From Gammaproteobacteria bacterium (GTDB lineage Bacteria; Pseudomonadota; Gammaproteobacteria; JASBUN01), in contig JASBUN010000003.1 in NCBI GenBank assembly GCA_030147845.1, positions 124,001 through 188,000 of the forward strand: a stretch of 64,000 nucleotides of DNA. The letters are read 5' to 3'. Below are positions 9,732 to 18,174 of this stretch, piece after piece (the first letter of the stretch is position 1; each line of letters begins with the position of its first letter). The position numbers and the translations under genes were made by a program. The notes beneath the pieces are model-generated. The model had not been told where the DNA came from, ran no database searches, and saw only the letters and a list, made by a program, of their open reading frames with translations.

Positions 9732-11219
9732 TCAGGACGAGCAACTCACAGCAATATGTCGTGCCCAGTCGGGCGGCGGTGCTGCGTAATGCTGCATGCC
9801 CGGCTGTTCGTCGTAAGGTCGCGTGAGCAGCGCACGCAGACGTTCGACTTCAGAAAAATCGCCGTGATCGACGGCGGCGCGAATGGCCGTTTCAGCCAAG
9901 TGGTTGCGTAAAATGTATTTAGGGTTGGCGCACTGCATGCGCGCACGGCGCTCGGTGGGGTCGGCGTTCTCACGCCGAAATCGTTCGACGTAACGGCGAG
10001 TCCACCCGTGTATGGCATCGTGTCGGCGAAAATGTTCGCAAAATGGCGCCGCTGACGATTCTCCGGCAGCGGATAGCTCCGCCAGCGCGCGGAAGGTAAG
10101 CGTATAGTCTGCGTCGTCATCGGCCATGTGCTGCAGTAATTCGGCGCACAGCGCTTGGTCGCCACTTTCGCTACTTTGTAGGCCAAGCTTCGCGCGCATA
10201 AGCTGCGCGTATTCATCAGCCAGTGTGGTTTCGTAAGTCTGCAACTGATCCTTGGCCTGCTCCACCGCGTGCGCCGGTTCGTCCGACAATAGCGGTAGCA
10301 TGGCCTGGGCTAGGCAGCTTAGATTGAACAATCCGACATTCGGTTGTTGATCGAACGCGTAGCGACCCTGATGGTCGGAGTGGTTGCAGACAAAGCCGGG
10401 TTGATAACGATCCAAAAAGCCGAACGGACCATAATCCAGCGTCAGGCCCAGTATCGACATATTGTCGGTGTTCAGTACGCCATGTGCGAATCCGACCGCT
10501 TGCCAGTGTGCGATCAACGCGGCGGTACGTCGAATGACTTCACCGAGCAGCGCGAGGTATTTACCTTGCCGCGATTGTAGCTGCGGGAAATGATCGTCAA
10601 TGACATGATCGGCGAGCCGTTGCAGATGATCAAACTGTTCGGTGTGATAGAAATATTCGAAACTGCCAAAGCGTACATGACTCGGCGCCAAGCGAACCAG
10701 CATCGCGCCGGTTTCGATTTGCTCGCGATAGACCTCTTCATCACTGCCGATAATGCATAGCGCTCGGCTGCTGGCAATACCGAGTCCGTGCATGGCTTCG
10801 CTGCATAGATACTCGCGTATGGTCGAACGTAATACCGCGCGCCCGTCGCCACCACGCGAATACGGCGTAGGGCCGCCACCCTTGAGATGCAGGTCCCAAC
10901 TCTGGCCGGCATCGTTGCGGACTTGGCCAAGTAGCAGTGCGCGCCCGTCGCCCAGCCGCGCTACGTACGTGCCGAATTGATGCCCGGCGTAGCACATGGC
11001 CAACGGCTCCATGCCGGGCAGTAGTCGTTGACCACTCATGCAGGCGAGAAACTCCGCACGTACCGATTCGTCCGGCGCCAAATCCAACAGGGCGGCGGCA
11101 TCGGCATTGAAAGTCGCTACAAAGGCGCCGTGCAGCGGTGTAGGTGCCGTCTGCTTGAAAAACGCTTGCGGTAGCCGCGCGTAGCGGTTGTCGAATTCAA
11201 GTGCTTCGAGGGCTTTCAT
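9732..11219 (-). CDS. selO: Protein adenylyltransferase SelO (YdiU)
   Basis: Pseudokinase-fold enzyme that transfers AMP from ATP to Ser/Thr/Tyr of target proteins, linked to oxidative stress. The 495-residue product starts with the family pattern (LEFDNRYARLPQAFF) and contains CYAGHQFGTYVARLGDGRA, LHLKGGGPTPYSRGGDGRAV, the active-site HGVLNTDNMSILG and DYGPFGF. It ends in SCSS, the bacterial counterpart of the eukaryotic C-terminal Cys-Sec-Ser-Ser, so the terminal cysteine is retained. Single gene, followed after 189 bp by the DUF3301 gene. Confidence 0.96.
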   Translation of the reverse strand: MKALEALEFDNRYARLPQAFFKQTAPTPLHGAFVATFNADAAALLDLAPDESVRAEFLACMSGQRLLPGMEPLAMCYAGHQFGTYVARLGDGRALLLGQVRNDAGQSWDLHLKGGGPTPYSRGGDGRAVLRSTIREYLCSEAMHGLGIASSRALCIIGSDEEVYREQIETGAMLVRLAPSHVRFGSFEYFYHTEQFDHLQRLADHVIDDHFPQLQSRQGKYLALLGEVIRRTAALIAHWQAVGFAHGVLNTDNMSILGLTLDYGPFGFLDRYQPGFVCNHSDHQGRYAFDQQPNVGLFNLSCLAQAMLPLLSDEPAHAVEQAKDQLQTYETTLADEYAQLMRAKLGLQSSESGDQALCAELLQHMADDDADYTLTFRALAELSAAGESSAAPFCEHFRRHDAIHGWTRRYVERFRRENADPTERRARMQCANPKYILRNHLAETAIRAAVDHGDFSEVERLRALLTRPYDEQPGMQHYAAPPPDWARHIAVSCSS

Positions 11220-11477
11220 GGCGGTATCATCGGGTGTGAGCGCGAGCGCATCAACCCCGGGTTTCTAAGGATTAGCGTTGTATCACCGCGTGCGGCGCTA
11301 TAATGGCGTAAAGTCGGCTGACCTGGGCGCGTTGTTGCTGTTGTAGGGCGAGCAGCGAAACCGCAGGCGGAAGCGGTTGGGCACGGCGAAAGGCGGACGG
11401 CGACGGCGCGCGGATCTTGTATGATAGGTCTGCGCCGGGTGCGGTTTTTCAGCCGGGTGGATTACGGCGAGGTTTTT

Positions 11478-11906
11478 ATGTCACAAGAAAAGGTCAAATC
11501 ACTCACGCCGCAACAGTCGTGGCAGTTGCTGCAGGACGATCCGCGCGCGGTGTTGATCGATGTGCGCTCCAATATGGAATTTTTGTTTGTCGGACATCCG
11601 AGCGGCGCCATTCATGTGCCCTGGATTGATGAGCCGGACTGGAAAATCAATCCGAATTTCGCTCGCGAGGTTCGCAAGGTGTTGCTCGGCGGGATCAGTT
11701 GTCACGAGGACGCCGGTTGCGCGCCGGTGATTCTGATTTGCCGCAGTGGCAAGCGCTCATTGGACGCCGCCGAGGCATTGCTTGCCGATGGCTTTACCCA
11801 GGTATTCAATGTTCTCGAGGGGTTTGAAGGCGAGCTGGACGATCATCACCACCGCAGTACTGCCGGTGGTTGGCGTCATCATGGTTTGCCGTGGGAGCAA
11901 TGTTGA
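11478..11906 (+). CDS. Single-domain rhodanese-like sulfurtransferase
   Basis: A 142-residue rhodanese domain. The ATG at 11478 is chosen because GGCGAGG lies just upstream; an upstream frame to 11421 has no such site. Catalytic Cys88 sits in ICRSGKRS, the six-residue loop typical of active rhodaneses, after LIDVRSNMEF and GHPSGAIHVPW. The C-terminus is His-rich (DDHHHRS), a possible metal-binding tail. No signal peptide. Its last 101 bp overlap the 3' end of olsA on the other strand. Expected role is cytoplasmic sulfur transfer; the partner is unknown. Confidence 0.88.
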   Translation: MSQEKVKSLTPQQSWQLLQDDPRAVLIDVRSNMEFLFVGHPSGAIHVPWIDEPDWKINPNFAREVRKVLLGGISCHEDAGCAPVILICRSGKRSLDAAEALLADGFTQVFNVLEGFEGELDDHHHRSTAGGWRHHGLPWEQC

Positions 11907-12714
11907 ACACCGCCACATGGGACTTCGCCGGCGGCTGTGTCGCGGCGATCGGCGGCCACGTTTGGGGGCGCGTCGGTGAATGGCCCAACTGTCGCATGAT
12001 TTGAGCGCGCGTTTCGCCGGCGAGGTCGCGCCGTTGACGCCCATCGCAGGCAATCGGTTGGCAGAAGCTCAACCATACCTGTGTCGTCGGTTGGCATAAT
12101 ATGCGTAGTAAATGGGCGGCGAACGAGGCATCGTCAATGAAGGCGGCATGTGCGCCGCTATAGTGTACGGCAATCGCCTGCGTTACGGCGCACGTGTTGA
12201 TGGCGGCTTGAAATAGCGCGCCGTGGAATTCGCCGACGCGATCACCGGCGCTGGTGGTCGCCTCCGGGAACGCAACCAAGGTTTGCCCGGCGTTCAGCGC
12301 CCGCGTCGCGGTGCTCAGCGTATGCAGCAAACCAGACAGGTAACGGCGACGGATGAACACCGTACCTGTCATTGCCGCCAGTGTGCCGATCAACGGCCAA
12401 GTCCGTAGTTCGGCTTTGGCCACGAAGCGGGCCGGCAACAGTGAGGCGATAGCGATAATCTCTATCCACGAGACGTGGTTGGCGACCAAAAGTGCCGGTC
12501 GCTCGACCGGGACGCCACGGCACGTAATACGCACTCCGATCACGCGGCATGCGCGCGCGCTCCACCAGCAAATGGTGTTCCGCCCGAGCACGCTGTGATG
12601 CCAGTCGTCGCCGCGCGTGATGCGTAGTATCGTTGCCAGAAAAAGTCCGCAAACCAGATGGACGACGACCAAAATGCTTCTGTAAAGACCGCGTAGTACT
12701 GAAATGAACGGCAT
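11806..12714 (-). CDS. olsA: Lyso-ornithine lipid O-acyltransferase (OlsA-like, PlsC family)
   Basis: Membrane acyltransferase predicted to add the second acyl chain to lyso-ornithine lipid. The N-terminal hydrophobic segment (about 9-32) precedes the PlsC-type domain. Motif I is NHVSWIE (His80 to Glu85), so the usual HX4D is HX4E here; the later block is FPEATT (149-154) instead of the common FPEGT. It starts 7 bp after the olsB stop, which is the main reason for choosing OlsA over a PlsC-type 1-acyl-glycerol-phosphate acyltransferase. The last 33 residues are low in family character and are encoded antisense to the rhodanese 3' end. Confidence 0.78.
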   Translation of the reverse strand: MPFISVLRGLYRSILVVVHLVCGLFLATILRITRGDDWHHSVLGRNTICWWSARACRVIGVRITCRGVPVERPALLVANHVSWIEIIAIASLLPARFVAKAELRTWPLIGTLAAMTGTVFIRRRYLSGLLHTLSTATRALNAGQTLVAFPEATTSAGDRVGEFHGALFQAAINTCAVTQAIAVHYSGAHAAFIDDASFAAHLLRILCQPTTQVWLSFCQPIACDGRQRRDLAGETRAQIMRQLGHSPTRPQTWPPIAATQPPAKSHVAVFNIAPTANHDDANHRQYCGGDDRPARLQTPREH

Positions 12715-12721
12715 GGGGACC

Positions 12722-13489
12722 TCAGTGCCGGCTCATGAAGCGGCGTATGTAGCGTTGGGTCAGGCGATCGCGATCAAGAAGAATGAACACATCGGCGACG
12801 TTAAATGCGGCGTCGTAATATGCTTCACCACAAACCATAGCGCCCTGTCGAAGATAGGCTTTCAATAACGCGGGTATCAACGCCGCGCCGGTGCCAGGCA
12901 TGTCGGTAGCGGCGAGGGCGACACGCGGATGAACGCGCAGTTGGGCGGGCGAAAAATACCCGTCCCGAAGCTGATCCATGACGGACCGGACATACCAACG
13001 GCCGTTTGAAAGAGGAATGCTGGCGCAACCGATCAGATAATCAATACGGTGCAAATCCATAATACGTGCGATACCGTGCCACAACATGGCTAGCGCTGCT
13101 CCGCGCCGCCACGACGGATGCACGCAAGTACGGCCCACTTCCATTATGCGTCCGGTGAGCACCAGGATGGCGGAAAGATTAAATTCGGTTTCCGAATAAT
13201 ATCCTCCGGCCCGCGCGGCATCTTGATCGAGGAGTAAGCGACTGGTGGCAACGATCTGCCCTGACGCTGCCTCACGCACTATGAGATGTTTGCAGTAGCG
13301 GTCAAACGGGTCGCGGTCTATACCGACGTCCTGTGCGTCGAGTTGAGCCCCCATTTCATCGACGAATACACGGTAGCGTAGGCGCTGGCATTGCGAGATT
13401 TCGTGTTCATTATGCGCCAGCGACACGGTCAGCGGATGGCGCCGTGCCGATAGGCTGGTCGCCACCGACTGTATGCACGATGTTTCCAT
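12722..13489 (-). CDS. olsB: L-ornithine N-alpha-acyltransferase (OlsB)
   Basis: GNAT-fold enzyme that moves a 3-hydroxyacyl chain from ACP to ornithine, the first step of phosphorus-free ornithine lipids. The 255-residue protein shows the hemolysin-like/OlsB pattern: LRYRVFVDEMGAQ, GIDRDPFDRYCKHLIVRE, VATSRLL, YYSETEFNL, EVGRTCVHPSWRRG and LIGCASIP. First gene of a two-gene operon with olsA. Ornithine lipids are often induced by phosphate limitation, but I could not identify a Pho box upstream. Confidence 0.9.
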   Translation of the reverse strand: METSCIQSVATSLSARRHPLTVSLAHNEHEISQCQRLRYRVFVDEMGAQLDAQDVGIDRDPFDRYCKHLIVREAASGQIVATSRLLLDQDAARAGGYYSETEFNLSAILVLTGRIMEVGRTCVHPSWRRGAALAMLWHGIARIMDLHRIDYLIGCASIPLSNGRWYVRSVMDQLRDGYFSPAQLRVHPRVALAATDMPGTGAALIPALLKAYLRQGAMVCGEAYYDAAFNVADVFILLDRDRLTQRYIRRFMSRH

Positions 13490-13653
13490 TCAGCTTTCCC
13501 CACGGCTGCGAACGATAGGTGCACTGTAGTGGTAAGGTGTGAATGTCCCGTGACGCTTCGTTTACACATTTCTTAATCGTCATGAATCACGCCGGCGGCC
13601 GGTCACGTCGCGTTTAGAGTGACGATGACGCGGACGATGGCGCCGACAGTGGT

Positions 13654-13667
13654 TTAACAATTGTTAA
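13654..13667. promoter_or_regulatory. 14-bp perfect palindrome upstream of olsB
   Basis: TTAACAATTGTTAA is a perfect dyad, AT-rich against the local background, located 165 bp before the olsB start and 13 bp after the stop of the small upstream gene. A 7-bp inverted pair (GCGGACG at 13630-13636, CGTCCGC at 13672-13678) flanks it. It could be an operator or part of an extended hairpin; no regulator is assigned. Confidence 0.5.
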
Positions 13668-13679
13668 TCGACGTCCGCG

Positions 13680-13868
13680 CTATTGGAAGTCGACCACCCA
13701 ATCATGGTCGCGCGTAAGCCCCACTCGTTGTTGCAGGCGGCTATGGCGATATTCAAGTGTCAATGCATCCAAGCGTGCGCGATTCTCTTCGCTCGGGTCG
13801 TTCACGAATTCGGCCACCTGACGGTACATTCGCCACAGCCACCAATCCTGTGAGTGTGCGTTGTTCAT
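13680..13868 (-). CDS. Small hypothetical protein (62 aa)
   Basis: A 62-residue protein beginning MNNAHSQDWWLWRMYRQV. The start at 13868 is supported by an excellent ribosome site (AAGGAGG at 13873-13879, 4 bp upstream). It is rich in Trp, Arg and Asp, without a signal peptide, membrane segment or cysteines; it looks like a short helical soluble protein. I do not recognise a family. It is co-directional with olsB, 190 bp upstream of it, with a palindrome between them, so co-transcription is uncertain. Confidence 0.7.
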   Translation of the reverse strand: MNNAHSQDWWLWRMYRQVAEFVNDPSEENRARLDALTLEYRHSRLQQRVGLTRDHDWVVDFQ

Positions 13869-14137
13869 GATTGCCTCCTTAGCGGTTGAACTATTTCTCC
13901 AGAACCATTTCAACATGCGAATGTTGCGGCCATATGAAGCCTGCGCGGGTGCTCGTGGGTGAGCGACCGTTGCCCGCGTGGGCGAGCGTCAAATGCCGCT
14001 CTTATCCCTGAAAAAAGTCGGGGTCGTGGGTGTGCCGCGGTGCTGCCGGGCGGAAACCACTCAGCGTGTGTGATATGATTTCGGCAAACTTATCATCATC
14101 GAACGCGAGTGAGTTGTGGCTCGTACGGAGCAAGGAC

Positions 14138-14539
14138 ATGTCTGACATGAGCGAGGAGGATCGGGTGGCGATGACCCACGTGATCGTCCACATTCTCGAC
14201 AGCTGGGGTGTTACCGATTCGGATCAAGTGACCTTGCTGGGTTTGCCTCAGGGTACTCCCAGTCGCATGGTGCGGCGCTTTCGTCAGGATACGGCGCTAC
14301 CCGATACCGAAGCCGTAATGGAACGTGTCGAACATGTCGCCGGCATCGCCGAGGCGCTGCGTACTACCTTTCCGCGCAACGCCCAGATGGGCCCGCACTG
14401 GATGCAGGAAGCCCATCGGCGCTTTGATCAGCGCACGCCGTTGGCGACTATCCTGGAAGATGGGCTGAGCGGTTTGATCGCGGTGCGCGCCCACCTCGAT
14501 TGTGCCTTCGCTTGGGAGAAGAGCGGGGCGGATATCTGA
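14138..14539 (+). CDS. Xre/MbcA/ParS-type antitoxin-like protein (DUF2384), orphan
   Basis: About 133 residues. An N-terminal helical region (MTHVIVHILDSWGVTDSDQVTLLGLPQGTPSRM) looks like the Xre-like DNA-binding half of MbcA/ParS antitoxins, and the C-terminal part (HWMQEAHRRFDQRTPLATIL, then GLSGLIAVRAHLDC) matches the toxin-binding domain where relatives read W(L/M)..P...F.G.TPL..L. The ATG at 14138 is preferred, with GGAG 7 bp upstream. These antitoxins normally sit next to a RES-domain toxin; no such gene is visible on either side. It may be a solitary regulator or a toxin-less remnant. Confidence 0.7.
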   Translation: MSDMSEEDRVAMTHVIVHILDSWGVTDSDQVTLLGLPQGTPSRMVRRFRQDTALPDTEAVMERVEHVAGIAEALRTTFPRNAQMGPHWMQEAHRRFDQRTPLATILEDGLSGLIAVRAHLDCAFAWEKSGADI

Positions 14540-14857
14540 ATAGACCGCGGCCGTCCAGATGTTGACGATGGCGTAAGCACAGGAGGCTGAGACGCACCGT
14601 CCCACTAGCGGTCCGTATATGGGCGTACGCCGAGCACCACGTTACGCCGGCGTTGTTCGACAATGCAGTCGTTTCGAGTCACGGACACGCTGATTAACCC
14701 GCCGAAGCGGCCTGGCTGCGTTGGAAAACGGCTCAGGACGCTCGTTTACTGCAGGTAAACTGCGCTTGCGCGCGAATTTTCGCTTTGCCTCATGCCCTCG
14801 AGCGAATAGATTAGAGCTTCCTTAGTATTACGCAACAGCGTGCTCGGAGGGGCGTCG
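14540..14857. other. Intergenic region, no gene seen
   Basis: This 318-bp stretch separates the antitoxin-like gene from the TudS-like gene. It contains a short dyad GTTTAC/GTAAAC at 14744-14760 around a CTGCAG core. No tRNA-like fold, terminator with a T-run, or plausible coding frame was found. Confidence 0.5.
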
Positions 14858-15826
14858 GTGTCGGAGCTAATTGATCGTAGCGGTGTGCCGATCTGTATCG
14901 GTATCAGTAGTTGCCTGCTGGGCCAACAGGTGCGCTTTGATGGTGGCCACAAACATAACGGCTATGTGACGCAAACGCTGGGCCAATATTTTCAGTTCGT
15001 CCCATTTTGTCCCGAGATGGCCATCGGTCTCGGCGTACCGCGCACGCCCATCCGCCTGCTGCAATGCGGTGATCGAGTCCGCGCCGTAAGCGTGCGCGAC
15101 CGCGACGTAGATGTAACCGACGCGTTGTCGGCCTATGCAGACAAGGTAGCCGACGAAACTCCATCGATCAGCGCTTACATATTCAAGAAGGGATCGCCTA
15201 GCTGCGGCATGGAGCGCGTCAAGATCTATGCCGAAAGCGGCGTACCGGTTTCCTCGGGCAACGGCGTATACGCACAAACGCTGATGCGGCGGTTGCCGCT
15301 GCTGCCGGTCGAAGAAGAGGGCAGGCTTACCGATCCGGTGCTGCGCGAGAATTTTATCGAGCGCATATTCATCTATCATCGCTGGCAAGTGTTGGTTGCC
15401 GGTGGGCTAACGTCGGCGAAATTGATTGATTTCCATACCGAACACAAGTTCAGCGTGCTCGCGCATGACGAGGCGCGCTATCGGGATCTGGGACGGCTGG
15501 TGGCCGGCGTGGGAGGCTCGGACATTGACGTATTGGCGCAAAACTATGTCGAAACGCTGATGGTGGCGCTACGCCGGTGTGCGACGCGCAAACGCCACAC
15601 CAACGTACTCATGCATGTAATGGGCTACCTGAAAGATTTTTTGGACGCCGGGGATAAGGCGGAACTGGTCGAAGTCATCGGTCAGTACCGCCTTGGGCAT
15701 GTGCCGTTGATTGTGCCAATTACGTTGTTACGTCACCATCTCCGCCGCCATCCGAACGAGTACATCGAGCGTCAGCATTACATGCGACCGCATCCCGATG
15801 AGCAGATGTTACGCAACAGTTTATGA
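14858..15826 (+). CDS. TudS-like DUF523/DUF1722 iron-sulfur protein
   Basis: Two-domain protein of about 322 residues. The N-terminal DUF523 domain carries the three cysteines that bind the [4Fe-4S] cluster in thiouracil desulfurase TudS: ISSCLLGQQVRFDGGHK, FVPFCPEM and KGSPSCGMER. The C-terminal DUF1722 (YbgA) domain follows (FIYHRWQVLVAGGLTSAKL, FHTEHKFSVLAH). The GTG at 14858 is preferred since GGAGGGG is 5 bp upstream; an earlier in-frame GTG at 14840 lacks such a site. In E. coli ybgA is next to the photolyase gene; here phrB is about 6 kb away. Activity on thiouracil is an inference from cysteine conservation. Confidence 0.82.
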   Translation: MSELIDRSGVPICIGISSCLLGQQVRFDGGHKHNGYVTQTLGQYFQFVPFCPEMAIGLGVPRTPIRLLQCGDRVRAVSVRDRDVDVTDALSAYADKVADETPSISAYIFKKGSPSCGMERVKIYAESGVPVSSGNGVYAQTLMRRLPLLPVEEEGRLTDPVLRENFIERIFIYHRWQVLVAGGLTSAKLIDFHTEHKFSVLAHDEARYRDLGRLVAGVGGSDIDVLAQNYVETLMVALRRCATRKRHTNVLMHVMGYLKDFLDAGDKAELVEVIGQYRLGHVPLIVPITLLRHHLRRHPNEYIERQHYMRPHPDEQMLRNSL

Positions 15827-16114
15827 TGCCGCCCTTGCGGTGGAAGCTTTCGCCGGATAACACAGCCAGCGCGCTGTGTTCAGGAGCGACGTCGGGTTGG
15901 CTGCGTACGGCGGTGAGGCTAACCGCGCAGTGATAAATCCGCTGCAGTGGCGGGACGCGTTGGCGCCATTGTCGCGACCGGATAAACCAGTGCTTTCCTG
16001 GCTGGTTGTTGCCGGATGCTCATGTGACGACTGCGCTTAACCGGCTTACAATGAACGATGCGTGTTGCATCTACTTCGCGCCGTTGGCCTGCGCGTTTTC
16101 TCGGGAGTGAAATA

Positions 16115-17143
16115 GTGAGCAGTGTGAGTGAAGATCTTCGTCAGAGTGTCATGAGCCAAGCACAAGGGGCACTGTTATTGAATTTAGCCTATATCGGCGT
16201 GGTGGATGGTTTGTTCTCCGCGCTCGCGAAACTCGGCCAGGCTACGCCGGATGCATTGGCCGCGGCGGCGCAAAAAGATGGCGCCTATGTGCTGCGCTGG
16301 TGCGATGGCGCCTACGCCTTCGGACTGCTCGATGAGTCTGCTCCGGGTGAATTTTCACTCACCGAGCTGGGTTCCGCATTTCGACCGGAGGCTGCCGGTA
16401 CACTGATGCCGTTCGCGGTGCAGGCGGTATTGTCCGCCCATATGGCCGAGCGTGCCGCCGGTCTCATGGCTACCGGCGACCGCCCCGGCGAACAGGTTTT
16501 GGCGGAACGCGAGACCGTATTGCCGTGGTTTGGTCCGATGCTGGAACACAACTTTGGCCCACTGTTGGAACGTGACATACTCGCTGCGGTACCCGTCTAT
16601 CGGCAGGTTGACGAGCGCGGCGGCCTGGTTATCGATTTGGGCTGTGGCAACGGCTGGTATCTGCGCCGACTGGCATCAAGGTTTCCGCACGTGCGCGGTT
16701 TAGGGTTGGACGGTTTTGCCGAGAACATTGAGCAGGCGGAGCGCATAGCCGCGCAGGACGGTTTGGCCGAGCGTCTGCGCTTCGACACGGGCAACATTTA
16801 TGACTTCCATGTTGACGAGGCCGTCGATCTGATTGCGATGAACCGAGCCTTACATCATGTTTGGTCGGACAAAGAAAAAGTGTTCCGCATCTTGCACGGA
16901 CAGCTGAAATCCGGTGGCACCGCAGTTATTTGGGAGCCGCACTGGCCGTCCGATCGCGCTGCCCTGCGTGAGCCGGGGCGCCGCGGAATGGCGTTCCAGA
17001 ACCTTTCCGAGCACGTCCAGGGAAATCATTTCCTACACCCGGATGAGATCGTTGCCGAATTCGAGCAAGTCGGTATGCAAGCTCAGGTCTACCTGTTTGC
17101 CGACGGGCGCGAGGCTGTCGTCAGCGCCGTGCGGACCGATTAG
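16115..17143 (+). CDS. SAM-dependent methyltransferase with N-terminal helical domain
   Basis: About 342 residues from a GTG at 16115 with GGGAG 7 bp upstream. The N-terminal 150 residues resemble the winged-helix dimerisation domain of small-molecule O-methyltransferases (LLNLAYIGVVDGLFSALAKL, then FSLTELGSAFRPEAAG). The class I Rossmann domain starts at VIDLGCGNGWYL, with LDGFAENIEQA as the acidic SAM-ribose loop, and ends with FEQVGMQAQVYLFADGREAV. Substrate unknown. It is followed after 123 bp by the DUF155 gene on the same strand. Confidence 0.8.
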   Translation: MSSVSEDLRQSVMSQAQGALLLNLAYIGVVDGLFSALAKLGQATPDALAAAAQKDGAYVLRWCDGAYAFGLLDESAPGEFSLTELGSAFRPEAAGTLMPFAVQAVLSAHMAERAAGLMATGDRPGEQVLAERETVLPWFGPMLEHNFGPLLERDILAAVPVYRQVDERGGLVIDLGCGNGWYLRRLASRFPHVRGLGLDGFAENIEQAERIAAQDGLAERLRFDTGNIYDFHVDEAVDLIAMNRALHHVWSDKEKVFRILHGQLKSGGTAVIWEPHWPSDRAALREPGRRGMAFQNLSEHVQGNHFLHPDEIVAEFEQVGMQAQVYLFADGREAVVSAVRTD

Positions 17144-17266
17144 GGACGCCGAACGGCCGCCGAAGTTGGTCGCGGTGGTATGGCCCCCGGGACTGCGCGG
17201 ACGGGCGTGTCCGTTTCCGAATAATAATGTACGATCGGCAGCGGCGTTCGCGAAGGAGATTGGAGC

Positions 17267-18061
17267 ATGAATTCCCCGCCGTTCCTTGGACAAAGCCAGA
17301 TGTTGGCGCGCGCCCAATTCGTCGGTCAACGTTTGGAGTTGCGGGCTTTTGAACAGAAGCGCCGGTTGGCATTGTCGCCGCTTCTGGTGGCGGCCGGCGC
17401 CGACGGCTGCGTGGTCCTGTTCCGCTATGGTGCGTTGGTCGTCTTCGGGTTGAGTGCAGCCGAAGAAGTGGCGTTTCTGGCCGATCTGAAGTCGGTAATC
17501 GTTGATGCTTTCGTGCATGCAGAAGCGGAAGAGATCGAGCTGCTTATCGACGCCGCGAATCCCGAGCGCATTGAGCAAGGCCGGCTGTATCTGCATGATT
17601 TCAGCATTGAGCGCTTACAATTGGTCGCCGACGTGCTCGCCAAGAGCACCGTGCTGGCTCATTATGAGGCCAGCGTGTCTAAGACCTTCGATCGCATCGA
17701 ACCTTTAGCGATCGATCTTCAGCGCGGCGGGACCGGCCGGCACCAAGGTAAAGAACTGCTCCAACATATCGGCGATACCCTGATTATTCACGAGAAGCTC
17801 GTCGGTCGATTGGAAGTTCAAGAGAAACCTGAATTGCTTTGGGAGCACCCGGAATTGGAGCGCCTATATTTGCGGCTCGAAGACGAATACGAGCTAAGGG
17901 AGCGTCACATCGCCTTGGAGCGCAAACTCGAGTTGATCTCACGTACGGCGGAAACGCTGCTGGGACTACTGCACAGCAAACGCAGCTTGCGCGTCGAATG
18001 GTATATCGTCATCCTTATCGTTATCGAAATTATCCTCTATTTATACGAACTCATTCACTAA
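17267..18061 (+). CDS. RMD1/YagE family protein (DUF155)
   Basis: A 264-residue protein of the DUF155 family, which includes yeast Rmd1/Sif2 and human mitochondrial RMND1. Landmarks are LFRYGALVVFGL, the SVSKTFDRIEPLA segment, DTLIIHEKLVGRLEVQEKPELLWEHPELE (read across about 175-200) and a C-terminal membrane anchor (YIVILIVIEIILYLYELIH). Topology predicts a cytoplasmic body with a single C-terminal TM helix. An AAGGAGA ribosome site lies just upstream. Bacterial function is not established. Confidence 0.85.
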   Translation: MNSPPFLGQSQMLARAQFVGQRLELRAFEQKRRLALSPLLVAAGADGCVVLFRYGALVVFGLSAAEEVAFLADLKSVIVDAFVHAEAEEIELLIDAANPERIEQGRLYLHDFSIERLQLVADVLAKSTVLAHYEASVSKTFDRIEPLAIDLQRGGTGRHQGKELLQHIGDTLIIHEKLVGRLEVQEKPELLWEHPELERLYLRLEDEYELRERHIALERKLELISRTAETLLGLLHSKRSLRVEWYIVILIVIEIILYLYELIH

Positions 18062-18174
18062 TTTTCACAAAGTGGGCTCGCCGAACGCCTGCTTCATCGA
18101 TTGTTCATCTGTACGTCACGCCGCCTTCATATTGACCGGCGATAGTGTCGCCATCGGAATGTGGGGCGTGCCTC

